Source: Isotricha intestinalis
Lineage: Eukaryota > Ciliophora > Litostomatea > Vestibuliferida > Isotrichidae
Assembly (NCBI GenBank): GCA_023807065.1
Contig: JAJJLU010000792.1
Location: 1-18,594 of the forward strand
Reading direction: 5' to 3'
DNA length: 18,594 nucleotides
The notes below the pieces were generated by a model, which did no database searches, was not told the DNA's origin, and worked only from the letters and a program-made list of their open reading frames with translations. A program made the position numbers and the translations under genes. Positions 8,216-17,629 of this stretch are shown piece after piece; position 1 is the stretch's first letter, and every line of letters begins with the position of its first letter.

Positions 8216-9400
8216 ATGAAAAGGAAATTAGAAACTAAAGAAAAAGTTCATAATAAAATTTATAGTAATTTAAATGTGAATTATTCTTTAAAAGATAACT
8301 TTAGACAAGAAAGAAAAAATTCTATGGATCCAAAGAACAATATAATTAATTCAGATTTTAAATTATGGTATGATAATCAAATAATCTTAAAAAAAAATTT
8401 CACACCAAAAAATAAAAGTACAGAAATCTTACAAGAAAAAAGATTAAGTAAAGAAAATTTTAATAATGTTAATAAAATTGAAACAGAACCAATAATAACA
8501 AATAATATATTTAGAAGAAATAATGAATTTATTTATGACTTTTGTCCTCAACAAATTTTTATGACAAGAAAACATTCAAGAAATAAAAAAGAAAATATAA
8601 ATCATAATACTGATAAAGTTAAACATACACCTTTACTTATTAAAGGCAATAATGAAATAGAATCCAAACATTTATTTCCTTTCAATAAAGGGAATTTATT
8701 AAATGTTAGAGTTAAAGTTCATAAATTTTTAACTGAGGAATTTTATAAAAAAAATATGACAAGTGAAAATGAAGAAGATTCTAATCAAAATGAAGAAAAC
8801 AAAAATGAATTAAATGAAGATATAAATATTAAAGCTAATATTATTGGTTCATCTTTTGCAAGTTCAGAAAGAAGAAGTGATAATTATATTATTAAAAATA
8901 AAATTAATCATATTGACAATATTAAGAAGAAAATAAATTTAACAAGTAAACAATCCATTGAAGATATAAAAAAAAGAAATCAAGATTTAAAAGATTTTCT
9001 GAGTTTTACAAATAAAATTGGAATTCAACCAAATTCTACAAAATCTTTATTTAAAAAAGAAATTATTCCAAAAATCCCTAAACCAAAAGGAAAGAATTCT
9101 CTTAATAAAATAAAGAAAAATTTAAATTTAAAAGATTTTCAAATTCTAAAGAACAAACATAATAATTGTAAAAAAAAAGATAACAATGGTATTATCGCTC
9201 CAAAAAATAAAGTGAATAATATTCAAGAAATAATAAAAATAGAAGAAAAAGATTCTATTGATTTTAATAAAAATAAATATTTAAGAGAGAGTTTTAGAAA
9301 TAATTTAAAAATAAGAATAAATTCAAATCCTGAAAGGCAACATAAATTAAATCAAAACACAAAAGAATTTGTTTTAAAAAAAGTGAAAAAAAAATCATAA
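8216..9400 (+). CDS. Lys/Asn-rich protein of unknown function
   Basis: I do not recognise this 394-aa product. It is strongly basic and rich in Lys, Asn and Ile, with no signal peptide, membrane segment, Cys cluster or repeat. Its least biased segments are FIYDFCPQQIFMTRKHS (about 105-121), a possible helix LLNVRVKVHKFLTEEFYKK (about 161-179) and SKQSIEDIKKRNQDLKDFL (about 243-261). An acidic Glu/Asn run separates the second and third. The frame is a clean 394 codons in the same direction as its neighbours, with usual spacing on both sides (176 and 142 bases) and a TAA stop, so I take it as real. It is probably intrinsically disordered and lineage-restricted. The ATG follows an extremely AT-rich leader. 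An in-frame Met at 37 is the next possible start. Confidence 0.75.
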   Translation: MKRKLETKEKVHNKIYSNLNVNYSLKDNFRQERKNSMDPKNNIINSDFKLWYDNQIILKKNFTPKNKSTEILQEKRLSKENFNNVNKIETEPIITNNIFRRNNEFIYDFCPQQIFMTRKHSRNKKENINHNTDKVKHTPLLIKGNNEIESKHLFPFNKGNLLNVRVKVHKFLTEEFYKKNMTSENEEDSNQNEENKNELNEDINIKANIIGSSFASSERRSDNYIIKNKINHIDNIKKKINLTSKQSIEDIKKRNQDLKDFLSFTNKIGIQPNSTKSLFKKEIIPKIPKPKGKNSLNKIKKNLNLKDFQILKNKHNNCKKKDNNGIIAPKNKVNNIQEIIKIEEKDSIDFNKNKYLRESFRNNLKIRINSNPERQHKLNQNTKEFVLKKVKKKS

Positions 9401-9542
9401 AAAACTTTCCTTTTTACAAAAACCATTTATAAATTAAAAATTTTTTTTTTCATATAAACTTTATAATAAATTAAAAATATGTATTTAAATATAAAACTAA
9501 AATTACCTTATAATTAATATCATTAAATTTAATTTATTTATA

Positions 9543-12500
9543 ATGGATGAAAAGGAAAATAACGGTTCTCAAAAAGAAAAATTATTATTAGAAACTTTTG
9601 ATTCTGATAATTCAGAAAATAAAAAAGAAAAAAGTAAGAAAGAAAAAAATTTAAATTTTTATAATGAATCATTTATAAATAAAATTTTTTTTCGTTGGAC
9701 AACAAGAGTAATGGATTTATCAAATAATAATAAATTAAAAATAAATGATATAAATGCATTACATCAAAACCAATCAACAAGACATTTTGTCCATCCTTTA
9801 GAAGAAACTTGGAAATATTATTCTTCTGTTAAAAATTCAAAATATCCTTTACTAAGAACAATATTTAGAGTACATTTATTTCAACTTATACAGTTATTTA
9901 TAATTGATTTTTCTCTTCAAACAAATAAAATAATAAGAACGTATTTTTTTAGACAAATTATTTTTCTTTTTTCAACTGGAAATTTTGAAGGGACAAAATG
10001 GGAAAATGTAAAGAATTTATCTATAATTGAATTTTTTAAAAATTTTCAATTCAATATTTATCAATGTGGCTTTCTTTTTATATTAACTAAATTAGTTGGA
10101 ACTGTATTATTTCATAATTTAGAATTTAAAGATTCAGTTATTCAAAAAAGAATAAAAAATGAAATGACTGGTTTATTATTTAATAAAATTTTAAGAGGGA
10201 ATTTAGATAATTATGATGGAAGAGGAGAAGGAGAAAAAATAAATTTAATTGAAGTTGATTGTGAAAAATTAGGCTATATATTTTTTGTAGGACCCAAAAT
10301 TATAAATGCTCCTTATCTTATTATTATTTCTTTATTTTTTTTATTTCAATTATTTGGATTTAAATTTATTTATGCTATGGGAATGTTAATCGTTCTTATG
10401 ACATTTATTTTAATTTTACAAGTTTTATATTTGAGAAATATTAAAAAAATTTTAAACAAAAAAGATCAAAGAATGAAAACTGTTACTTATGTATTTCACA
10501 TTTTAAAAAATATTAAAATAAATGGTTGGGAGGAAGAATTTGCCAAAAAAATAAAAAATAAAAGAGATGATGAATTACTATATATCAAAAAAAATTTATA
10601 TATAGGGTTAATAAGAATGTTAGTAAATTCCAATATTCCTTTAATTTTATTAATGATTTCAATTGGTACAAATATTTATTCAAATAAAGCTTTAGAAATT
10701 GCAAATTTATTTACATCTTTTCAACTAATAAATCAAATGACTCAACCCTTAATGGGGATTCCAATGTTTTTAAATGATTTTTTCACAAATTTAATATCAA
10801 TTCAAAGATTACAAAATTTTTTAAATTCCCCAGAACATAATTATAAAAAAAATGAAAATTATGAAAAAGAAGAGATTTTAATAAAATATGATAAAGCAAC
10901 TTTTGGAATAAATATATCAAATGTAAATGAAAGAAAAATAAGTTTAGGAAGAAAAAGAACAAATGATTCAGGAAGACCTTCATTAGCAGGTATAATAAAT
11001 AAAGAAATATTATTGCATGATATTTCATTGACAATAAAAAAAGGAGAATTTATTGCAATTTTAGGACCAACAGGTTCAGGAAAATCAAATTTAATAAATT
11101 CAATATTAAATAATTATAAAATAATATCAAGTGATTATCCAATAATAATAAATGGCACTTTATCATATGCTCCACAACAACCTTGGATAATGGAAGATAC
11201 AATAAAAAATAATATTATATTATATAATAAATTTGATCAAGAAAAATATAGTAAAATTATTACTGCTTGTGAATTAATAAAAGATTTTGAAACTTTTAAA
11301 AAAGGAGATGAAAGTATTATCAATTCTTTAGGAGGTAATATTAGTGGAGGACAAAAAGGAAGAATTTCTTTAGCAAGATGTTTATATAAAGATGTTGATA
11401 TGTATTTATTAGATGACCCTCTTGCTAATGTTGATACTGAAGTCAGTAATAATATATTTAAAAATGCTTTTGTTAAATACTTAAAAGGGAAATGTAGAAT
11501 TTTAGTGACTCATGAAGTTAATAATTTAAATTATGTTGATAAAATTATTTTAATGGAAAAAGGATATATTAAATTTATTGGTACTTATAATGAATTTTTA
11601 AAGCAATTTGGCAATAATTATGTAATTGATGATGAAGATGATAATGAAGATGATTTAGGATTAAAATATAAAAAAAGTAAAAGTAAAAATGAGGAAAATG
11701 AAAGAAATAATATTAATTTTAATCAAAATAATAAATTTATTAGTTCAGAAACTCAAAGTGAAAAAACAAGCCAAACTAAAGACTCTAAAAAACAAAAAAA
11801 TCCTTTAGCATTATCTGATAATAAATATAAAAAAGGGAAAATGTCTTTTAAAACATATAATACATTTATAAAATTACAAGGAGGATATTTTATTTTTTCT
11901 TTATTATTATTATGCATGATTGGAGCAAGATTTGCAAATTCATTTCGTTCAATTTATATTTCTTCATGGTCAAAAAGTAGAAAAGAAATTGAAAAAAAAG
12001 AAAAAGAAGAAAAAGAAATCATTCAAGAACAATTAAATCATTTTTACACATATGTAAAAATATCATTAATTGGAATATTTCTTAATTTTTTAATTGAATA
12101 TATTCATTCTTCAATAACATTATATTCTCAAAGAACATTACATGAATCAATGGTTTATAAATTTTTAAGAGCTCCAATTAATTTGTTTCATGATTTAGTT
12201 CCAATTGGTCAATTATTAAATAGATTAACAAAAGATATTGATTTAATTCAAAGAATAATAAGAGGAGTTACAAATTTTGCAAGAGCACTTTTTACAATAA
12301 CAGCATCAATTTTTGTTTGTTATATTTATAGTAAATTTACTCTTTTACTTTCTCCTATTTTAATAATAATGACTGTTAAAATTACTCAATATTTTATTGG
12401 TTGTGCTAGGAATTTACAAAGATTAGAAAGAATTTCCTATTCACCTATTATAAATATTTTAAGTGAAAGTATTAGAGGAGTTGAAGTTATTAGAACTGCA

Positions 12501-13607
12501 GGAGTTGAAGAAAATTTTAGAGAAAAAATATATAATAAATTAGATGAAAATTTTTCTGTACATCTATATTTAGAAGGTAGTAAAAAATGGTATATTCAAA
12601 GATTAAGATATTCATCTCATTTTTTCTTTGGTATTATTATTACATATATTTTAATTCGAAAAGACATTTTCTCTCCTCAAGCTATCGGTTTAATTTTACA
12701 AAATTCTGAAGAATTTGCAAATGAATTAGCAAATATATTAAATTTCTTTTCTAATATTGAAATATCAATGGTAAGTATTGAAAGATGTGAAAGTGCTTTA
12801 AATACAATAGAAGAAAAAAAGCCAAATCAGAATGAAGAAATATATATTAAAGATGGAAGATGGCCTTTAAAAGGAAAAATAGAATTTTTAAATTATTCTA
12901 CAAAATATAGACCATTAACTCCTATTATTTTAAAGAAATTAAATTGTACAATAAATCCAGGTGAGAAAATTGGAATTGTAGGAAGAACTGGGAGTGGAAA
13001 ATCAACTTTAATATTATCAATATGTAGAATTTTAGAATCTTTTGATGGAAAAATATTAATAGATGATACGGATATAAGTAAAATCAATTTAGATTCTCTT
13101 AGGCAAAATATTACTATTGTTTCACAAGATCCTTTTATTTTAGAAGGAACTTTAAGAGAAAATATTGATCCTTTAAATAAACATAAAGAAAAGGAAATTT
13201 TAGATATTTTAGATTCTTTTAATTTATTTAAGGAAATCATAAATAGTCAAAGAAGATTAAATTTTTATATTAAAGAAGGAGGAAGTAATCTTTCAATTGG
13301 AGAAAGACAATTAATTTGTTTTGCTAGAGCTGCTTTAAAAAAAAGTAAAGTGGTTATTTTAGATGAAGCTACTAGTGCAATGGATTTTCAAACTGAAAAT
13401 ATTATTCAAGAAAATATAGATAATTTATTTAAAGATTATACAGTTATTATGATTGCTCATCATATTCAAATGGTCAGTAAATGTAAAAGAATTATAGTTA
13501 TTGATAATGGAGAAATTGTAGAAAATGATAGTTATGATAATTTGATGGAAAATAAGAAAAGTAAATTTTATTCTTTATATTCTGAAAGTCTACCTTCTAA
13601 AAAATAA
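9543..13607 (+). CDS. ABC transporter, subfamily C (MRP type), full length
   Basis: This 1354-aa membrane exporter has the layout TMD1-NBD1-TMD2-NBD2 without the extra N-terminal TMD0, the short-MRP form (ABCC4-like in length). TMD1 covers about 100-415. NBD1 has Walker A GPTGSGKS (508-515), signature ISGGQ (600-604), Walker B MYLLDD (620-625) and switch His657. An acidic Ser/Lys-rich linker (about 695-770) leads to TMD2 (about 780-1075). It contains FLRAPINLFHDLVPIGQLLNRLTKDID, typed here only as landmarks FLRAP and LNRLTKDID. NBD2 has Walker A GRTGSGKST (1147-1155), signature LSIGE (1250-1254), Walker B VVILDE (1270-1275) with catalytic Glu1275, and His1306. NBD1 has Asp625 where the catalytic Glu would be, followed by PLANVD. 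As usual for ABCC proteins, only the NBD2 site is likely to be fully catalytic. It probably exports conjugated or amphipathic organic anions. The substrate and membrane cannot be read from sequence. Confidence 0.95.
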   Translation: MDEKENNGSQKEKLLLETFDSDNSENKKEKSKKEKNLNFYNESFINKIFFRWTTRVMDLSNNNKLKINDINALHQNQSTRHFVHPLEETWKYYSSVKNSKYPLLRTIFRVHLFQLIQLFIIDFSLQTNKIIRTYFFRQIIFLFSTGNFEGTKWENVKNLSIIEFFKNFQFNIYQCGFLFILTKLVGTVLFHNLEFKDSVIQKRIKNEMTGLLFNKILRGNLDNYDGRGEGEKINLIEVDCEKLGYIFFVGPKIINAPYLIIISLFFLFQLFGFKFIYAMGMLIVLMTFILILQVLYLRNIKKILNKKDQRMKTVTYVFHILKNIKINGWEEEFAKKIKNKRDDELLYIKKNLYIGLIRMLVNSNIPLILLMISIGTNIYSNKALEIANLFTSFQLINQMTQPLMGIPMFLNDFFTNLISIQRLQNFLNSPEHNYKKNENYEKEEILIKYDKATFGINISNVNERKISLGRKRTNDSGRPSLAGIINKEILLHDISLTIKKGEFIAILGPTGSGKSNLINSILNNYKIISSDYPIIINGTLSYAPQQPWIMEDTIKNNIILYNKFDQEKYSKIITACELIKDFETFKKGDESIINSLGGNISGGQKGRISLARCLYKDVDMYLLDDPLANVDTEVSNNIFKNAFVKYLKGKCRILVTHEVNNLNYVDKIILMEKGYIKFIGTYNEFLKQFGNNYVIDDEDDNEDDLGLKYKKSKSKNEENERNNINFNQNNKFISSETQSEKTSQTKDSKKQKNPLALSDNKYKKGKMSFKTYNTFIKLQGGYFIFSLLLLCMIGARFANSFRSIYISSWSKSRKEIEKKEKEEKEIIQEQLNHFYTYVKISLIGIFLNFLIEYIHSSITLYSQRTLHESMVYKFLRAPINLFHDLVPIGQLLNRLTKDIDLIQRIIRGVTNFARALFTITASIFVCYIYSKFTLLLSPILIIMTVKITQYFIGCARNLQRLERISYSPIINILSESIRGVEVIRTAGVEENFREKIYNKLDENFSVHLYLEGSKKWYIQRLRYSSHFFFGIIITYILIRKDIFSPQAIGLILQNSEEFANELANILNFFSNIEISMVSIERCESALNTIEEKKPNQNEEIYIKDGRWPLKGKIEFLNYSTKYRPLTPIILKKLNCTINPGEKIGIVGRTGSGKSTLILSICRILESFDGKILIDDTDISKINLDSLRQNITIVSQDPFILEGTLRENIDPLNKHKEKEILDILDSFNLFKEIINSQRRLNFYIKEGGSNLSIGERQLICFARAALKKSKVVILDEATSAMDFQTENIIQENIDNLFKDYTVIMIAHHIQMVSKCKRIIVIDNGEIVENDSYDNLMENKKSKFYSLYSESLPSKK

Positions 13608-14084
13608 TACTTTAATGGCATAATATTTAACTTTCTATAAAATTTATTTTTTAATTTATTATGTATATAATGGAAATTTTATTTTCACTATATTGATATT
13701 TATGTATCTTTACTTATAAATATTTTTCTTTTTTAAATTTAATAAAAGGAAAATAATAATTCTTTTAAAAATAAAAATGTTTGATAAAAACACATAAAAA
13801 AGATAATCGGAAGATGGATCTCCATTTAGTTTTGAACTTGAATCTTTAAATATTTTTTTGTTTACATCTAAAAAGGAATAAAAATTAATCATAAATTCAA
13901 TAAATAAATTAATTAATTGTAATAGTATATTTTTATCTAATTTACAACATTTCCTTTTAATTAATTAATAAAGAATTAAAAAAAGAATAAAAACAAATTT
14001 AAAAAATAAAAATAACATTAAAAAACAATAAACATAATAAAAAAATAAAATAAAAATAAGAAAAAAAATAAAACTTTTTTCAAA
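13608..14084. other. Convergent intergenic region between the ABC transporter and CEP104
   Basis: These 477 bases separate the 3' ends of two convergent genes, so they should hold both transcript ends and need no promoter. Most of it is A/T homopolymer and simple sequence. A patch at about 13800-13850 is visibly less AT-rich, with the short inverted repeat ATGGA-TC-TCCAT at 13814-13825. A 60-codon minus-strand frame at 13710-13892 crosses this patch (it includes KDSSSKLNGDPSSD). I do not call it a gene because the rest of that frame is only what T-rich DNA encodes by chance. Confidence 0.6.
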
Positions 14085-16565
14085 TTACTTCTTCCTATTA
14101 TGAGCAGGACATCCTTCTTTAATTAAATGTACAATAAATCCTTTATCACCAGGAGGAACTAAATCTTTATGACAAAGAGGGCATCTTCCAGAAGAATTAG
14201 GATTTTTAGCAGGATTACATTTATTATCTTTAACATGTTTTTCATATATATCTTTAGAAACCGCTTCTTTGCATCTTTTACACATTTCATAATTTTCTTT
14301 ATCTTTACAATCATTTAATCTATGATTAATTAATTTTTTAACTTCTATATTTTGATTACAATTTTCACAAGTAATAAAAAATGGACAATCTTTAGTCCAA
14401 TGACTAGGTAAAATATCTCTGTTTGGAAATTCTTTTGAACAATAATTGCATTTTACTTTTACTTCATTTTCTTTTTTTTTTGGAGACTTACCTTTACTTT
14501 TATTCCTTATATTTCCATTACTCATATTTAAATTATTACCATTACTTATATCTAATGATGATTTTTCTATTACACCATTAGACGATAAATTAGGAAATAT
14601 TTCTTTTAAAGATTGATTTTCATTTACTAATTTAGATAATTCTCTTCCTTCTATTTTTTCTAATTTTTTCTTCATTTTTGATTTTCCGAATATATTTATA
14701 TATTTACCGATTAACATTCTGGAATATTTTCTTATTTCACTTTTTGAATGTTGGACATTCATTATTAAATAATCTAAAACTAATGATGAAGGAAAACTTT
14801 CCATATCTGTTCTTTTTGATTTTAATGCATTGTTAAAATCATCAAAAATACTATTAAATATTTCTAATTTCTTCATTATTAATTTTGAAGATTTTGGAAT
14901 TGGTTTTATATCAATATGTCTTAATTCATCTTCTATTAATTCATTTATCAAATTATTATAATCACAAAAATCTAGAGTTAACATATAACAATATAATTCA
15001 GCAACTTTGTTTCTTACTTTTGGATTGACATCACCTAATTTTTTTTTTATTTTTCTTAACATTGAATCAGTAATATTTAAATCAATATTTAATTTAGTTC
15101 TATTTACTCTAATTGAATCTAATAAATTTTTAATAATATCTAATGTTTTAATTACAATTGAAGGATGTTTTTCTTCTAAAAATATCATAACTAATTTCAT
15201 AATTAAAGTTATTAATTTATTAATTAAATCACCATTACCTTGGGATGAGAACATTTCTGGCATTTTTTCCAAAAACAAATCAAAACCTTCTTCTTTCCAT
15301 AATATATGTTTCGAAAAAATTTTTTTTAAACCATCTTCTCCAATAACTTTAACTATAGGAGCATATTGACTAAGTAATTTAGAATCAATATCTTCTAAAG
15401 TTCCTTTTGCAGCTTCTCCACTTTCTTCTAATATTTCATCTTTTTCTTTATTAATTTTTTTTAAAACTGCAGGAATAATTATATCATCATAACTCATAAA
15501 ATTATCTTGAGTAATTTTCTTTAATTGAGTATGATTTAATTTTTTATCTATATCACCTGATAATGTAATACTTTTGTCATTTATATCTATATTTGAAAAT
15601 TTATTATTTTCATCTTCTTCGATATTTTCTGTTATGAAAGTATTTGAAATATTTGGATCTTTATCTATATTTTCTAAATTTAATCTCATTTTTTCAGCTA
15701 ATTCTTTTAATTCTTTTGCACTGTCAAAATCTTCATTATTAACAGCTATTTGCTTTTGATATTCTAAATCATATATTTTTTTACCATATAATTTAACTTT
15801 TTCTATTTTTGCTTTGATAACTTTACATACATCATATTTTTCTTCTTCAATATTTTTTTTCATTTCATTTTTTAAATCCAGTAATTTATCTCCACAAATC
15901 CTTTCTAGTTCAGCATCAGTAACATCAGGAGGTCTAATTGATTCATCTATATAATATTGATTTATTTTTTTATTATTTCCAATTGGTGGAAGAACTTGTC
16001 CATAAAATTCTAAACTAATTAATCCAACTTGATTAAAAATATTATATCTATTTAAATAGTTTTTTCCTAATTCTAATTTAATATAAAGAGCATTTGTATT
16101 TATAAAAACTTTTCTAAATTCTCTAGCTCTATAATTTGATCTTTGATTTGAATCCATTTTAATAAATCCAACATAAGAAAATTGTAAAGAACGATAATTT
16201 TTAACAATTTCATCACTTGTTTGTGGAATATAAGTATAAAATTTAATTTGATTTGGAATATCTTTTTCATGAATTAAAATATTAATTTGTTTTACATTCA
16301 CAGGTTGATTAAATTGAATATATAAAGATTGTGGATATTGACAATAACGAGAACTTAACCATCCATTTCCTTTTCTTCCTTTATTTAATTCATTTAATGG
16401 ATGTTCAAAATCTTCTGATGTCGATTCTATTAAACGATATGTAAGTTTTGTGTTTGGAATTGTTGGGTTAGTTTTATGATTTAAAGGAGGAAGACGAATT
16501 CCATATCCTGAACCATTTCTAATAGGAGGGTTTATTATATTTGCATAATCGGTTTTATTCAACAT
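14085..16565 (-). CDS. CEP104: Centrosomal protein of 104 kDa (CEP104 / FAP256 family)
   Basis: CEP104 sits at the tips of centrioles and growing cilia and binds tubulin to control ciliary-tip microtubules. It is called FAP256 in Chlamydomonas and is lost in a form of human Joubert syndrome. This 826-aa protein has the family domains in order. A jelly-roll domain (about 45-195) carries GWLSSRYCQYPQ (68-79) and NRYNIFNQVGLISLEFYG. A coiled coil with two UVR-like repeats spans about 220-300 (the second near 268-293). A TOG-like helical domain spans about 395-650. A C-terminal zinc-finger cluster spans 706-820 with CNYC, CENC, CKRC and CPLCH pairs and the diagnostic CNPAKNPNSSGRCPLC stretch. It ends at HNRKK, lacking the long basic tail of the human protein (925 aa) and any canonical SxIP motif for EB-protein binding. 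It is transcribed leftward, converging on the ABC gene. Confidence 0.96.
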   Translation of the reverse strand: MLNKTDYANIINPPIRNGSGYGIRLPPLNHKTNPTIPNTKLTYRLIESTSEDFEHPLNELNKGRKGNGWLSSRYCQYPQSLYIQFNQPVNVKQINILIHEKDIPNQIKFYTYIPQTSDEIVKNYRSLQFSYVGFIKMDSNQRSNYRAREFRKVFINTNALYIKLELGKNYLNRYNIFNQVGLISLEFYGQVLPPIGNNKKINQYYIDESIRPPDVTDAELERICGDKLLDLKNEMKKNIEEEKYDVCKVIKAKIEKVKLYGKKIYDLEYQKQIAVNNEDFDSAKELKELAEKMRLNLENIDKDPNISNTFITENIEEDENNKFSNIDINDKSITLSGDIDKKLNHTQLKKITQDNFMSYDDIIIPAVLKKINKEKDEILEESGEAAKGTLEDIDSKLLSQYAPIVKVIGEDGLKKIFSKHILWKEEGFDLFLEKMPEMFSSQGNGDLINKLITLIMKLVMIFLEEKHPSIVIKTLDIIKNLLDSIRVNRTKLNIDLNITDSMLRKIKKKLGDVNPKVRNKVAELYCYMLTLDFCDYNNLINELIEDELRHIDIKPIPKSSKLIMKKLEIFNSIFDDFNNALKSKRTDMESFPSSLVLDYLIMNVQHSKSEIRKYSRMLIGKYINIFGKSKMKKKLEKIEGRELSKLVNENQSLKEIFPNLSSNGVIEKSSLDISNGNNLNMSNGNIRNKSKGKSPKKKENEVKVKCNYCSKEFPNRDILPSHWTKDCPFFITCENCNQNIEVKKLINHRLNDCKDKENYEMCKRCKEAVSKDIYEKHVKDNKCNPAKNPNSSGRCPLCHKDLVPPGDKGFIVHLIKEGCPAHNRKK

Positions 16566-16795
16566 TTTTATTAATTTGATTTTTACGATTTAATTTACTT
16601 TAAAAGAAAAACAATTATAATTTTTTATAATTAATTAAAAAATTAATCAAAAGTTATTTTATTTTTTTTTTCAAATCTTTTATTGAATTCATTTTATTTT
16701 ATGTAAAATACATTAAGATTGAAATAAATTATCAAAATAAAGATATTATAGTTTATTATTTATTTATATTTAAGATATTTTAGATTTATAATATA

Positions 16796-17629
16796 TTATA
16801 CAGAGTGTAATCTTATATAAAATATATGATTAAATATTCCATTGGCATCAATAATATTTCCTAAATTTTTAATGATTTTGTCAAATTGTTCATTTGTAAT
16901 AGTTGCAATTTCAAGATTTGGATTTTCAGTAATAATATGACTAATAGGTTGAAAAATATTAGATAATAAAATTTGAACAATAACTTTATGATAATCACCT
17001 CTTCCATAACATAATGAATTAACTTGATTATTAACATAAGAAGTAAATTCTTCAGGTTGAACTCCTCTAAAGGAACTTTTATTAATATAAATTTGTTCTA
17101 ATCCTTCAATTGGAAAATCATTTATTTTAATTAATATAGCACGACTTGCAAATAAATAAACAAAAGTAAAAAGACAAAATTGAACTGAATTTGTTATTAT
17201 ATTTGATAATTTCGAACTGTAATATTGAGTATCTTCTTTTTTTGAATAATTCAATAAATTTTTGAGATATTTATATTTAGCATTTACAATATCTTTAGAG
17301 GAACCGTTTGATAAAAAAAAAAATAAAATTGAAAACATATGCTTATTTAATTCTCCCTTTGGAAATACATATTTTAATCTTTTTGAAGCAAAAGTCAAAA
17401 CATCTTTTAATATTTCTGTGATTATTTTATCAAATTTAAAATAAATATGAATTTTTTCATAAATTTTTAGGAAATTTTCAGATTTATTTTTTTCTAATAT
17501 TTCTTCAATATCATCAAAATCTTTATAATATAATGGATTTTCTTCTATTAACTTTTGGATCTGATGTAATACTGGAAATGATTCTGCATTTATTTTTTCT
17601 TCTCTTGTTGTTGAATTTCCACATCCCAT
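16796..17629 (-). CDS. Predicted N-myristoylated protein of unknown function
   Basis: I do not recognise this 277-aa family. It begins MGCGNSTTREE. Gly2 with Ser6 fits the N-myristoylation rule (MGxxxS/T), and Cys3 next to it is a likely palmitoylation site, so the protein is probably held on a membrane by two lipids. This also supports the chosen start. The rest looks mostly alpha-helical. There is a hydrophobic stretch (SVQFCLFTFVYLFASRAIL, about 148-166) that could be a buried helix or a membrane segment, and two motifs that may be conserved, FRGVQPEEFTSYV and LCYGRGDYHKVIVQILL. No nucleotide-binding, kinase or EF-hand signature is seen. It lies 230 bases downstream of CEP104 on the same strand. 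Its own upstream region is the long gap to its right. A membrane-linked regulator or scaffold is possible, but that is a guess. Confidence 0.8.
   Translation of the reverse strand: MGCGNSTTREEKINAESFPVLHQIQKLIEENPLYYKDFDDIEEILEKNKSENFLKIYEKIHIYFKFDKIITEILKDVLTFASKRLKYVFPKGELNKHMFSILFFFLSNGSSKDIVNAKYKYLKNLLNYSKKEDTQYYSSKLSNIITNSVQFCLFTFVYLFASRAILIKINDFPIEGLEQIYINKSSFRGVQPEEFTSYVNNQVNSLCYGRGDYHKVIVQILLSNIFQPISHIITENPNLEIATITNEQFDKIIKNLGNIIDANGIFNHIFYIRLHSV

Noticed and set aside
10783..11034. 83-codon minus-strand hydrophobic frame
   Set aside because: It is antisense to the conserved NBD1 region of the ABC transporter. The hydrophobicity comes from reverse-complemented Lys/Asn codons.
12893..13240. 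115-codon minus-strand frame
   Set aside because: It is antisense to NBD2 of the ABC transporter, whose motifs are intact on the plus strand.
13710..13892. 60-codon minus-strand frame in the convergent spacer
   Set aside because: Most of it is Phe/Ile/Leu/Lys from T- and A-runs. Only a short stretch looks protein-like and there is no similarity to support it.
15007..15369. 120-codon plus-strand frame, Phe/Ile-rich
   Set aside because: It is antisense to the TOG-like region of CEP104, which is clearly coding on the minus strand.
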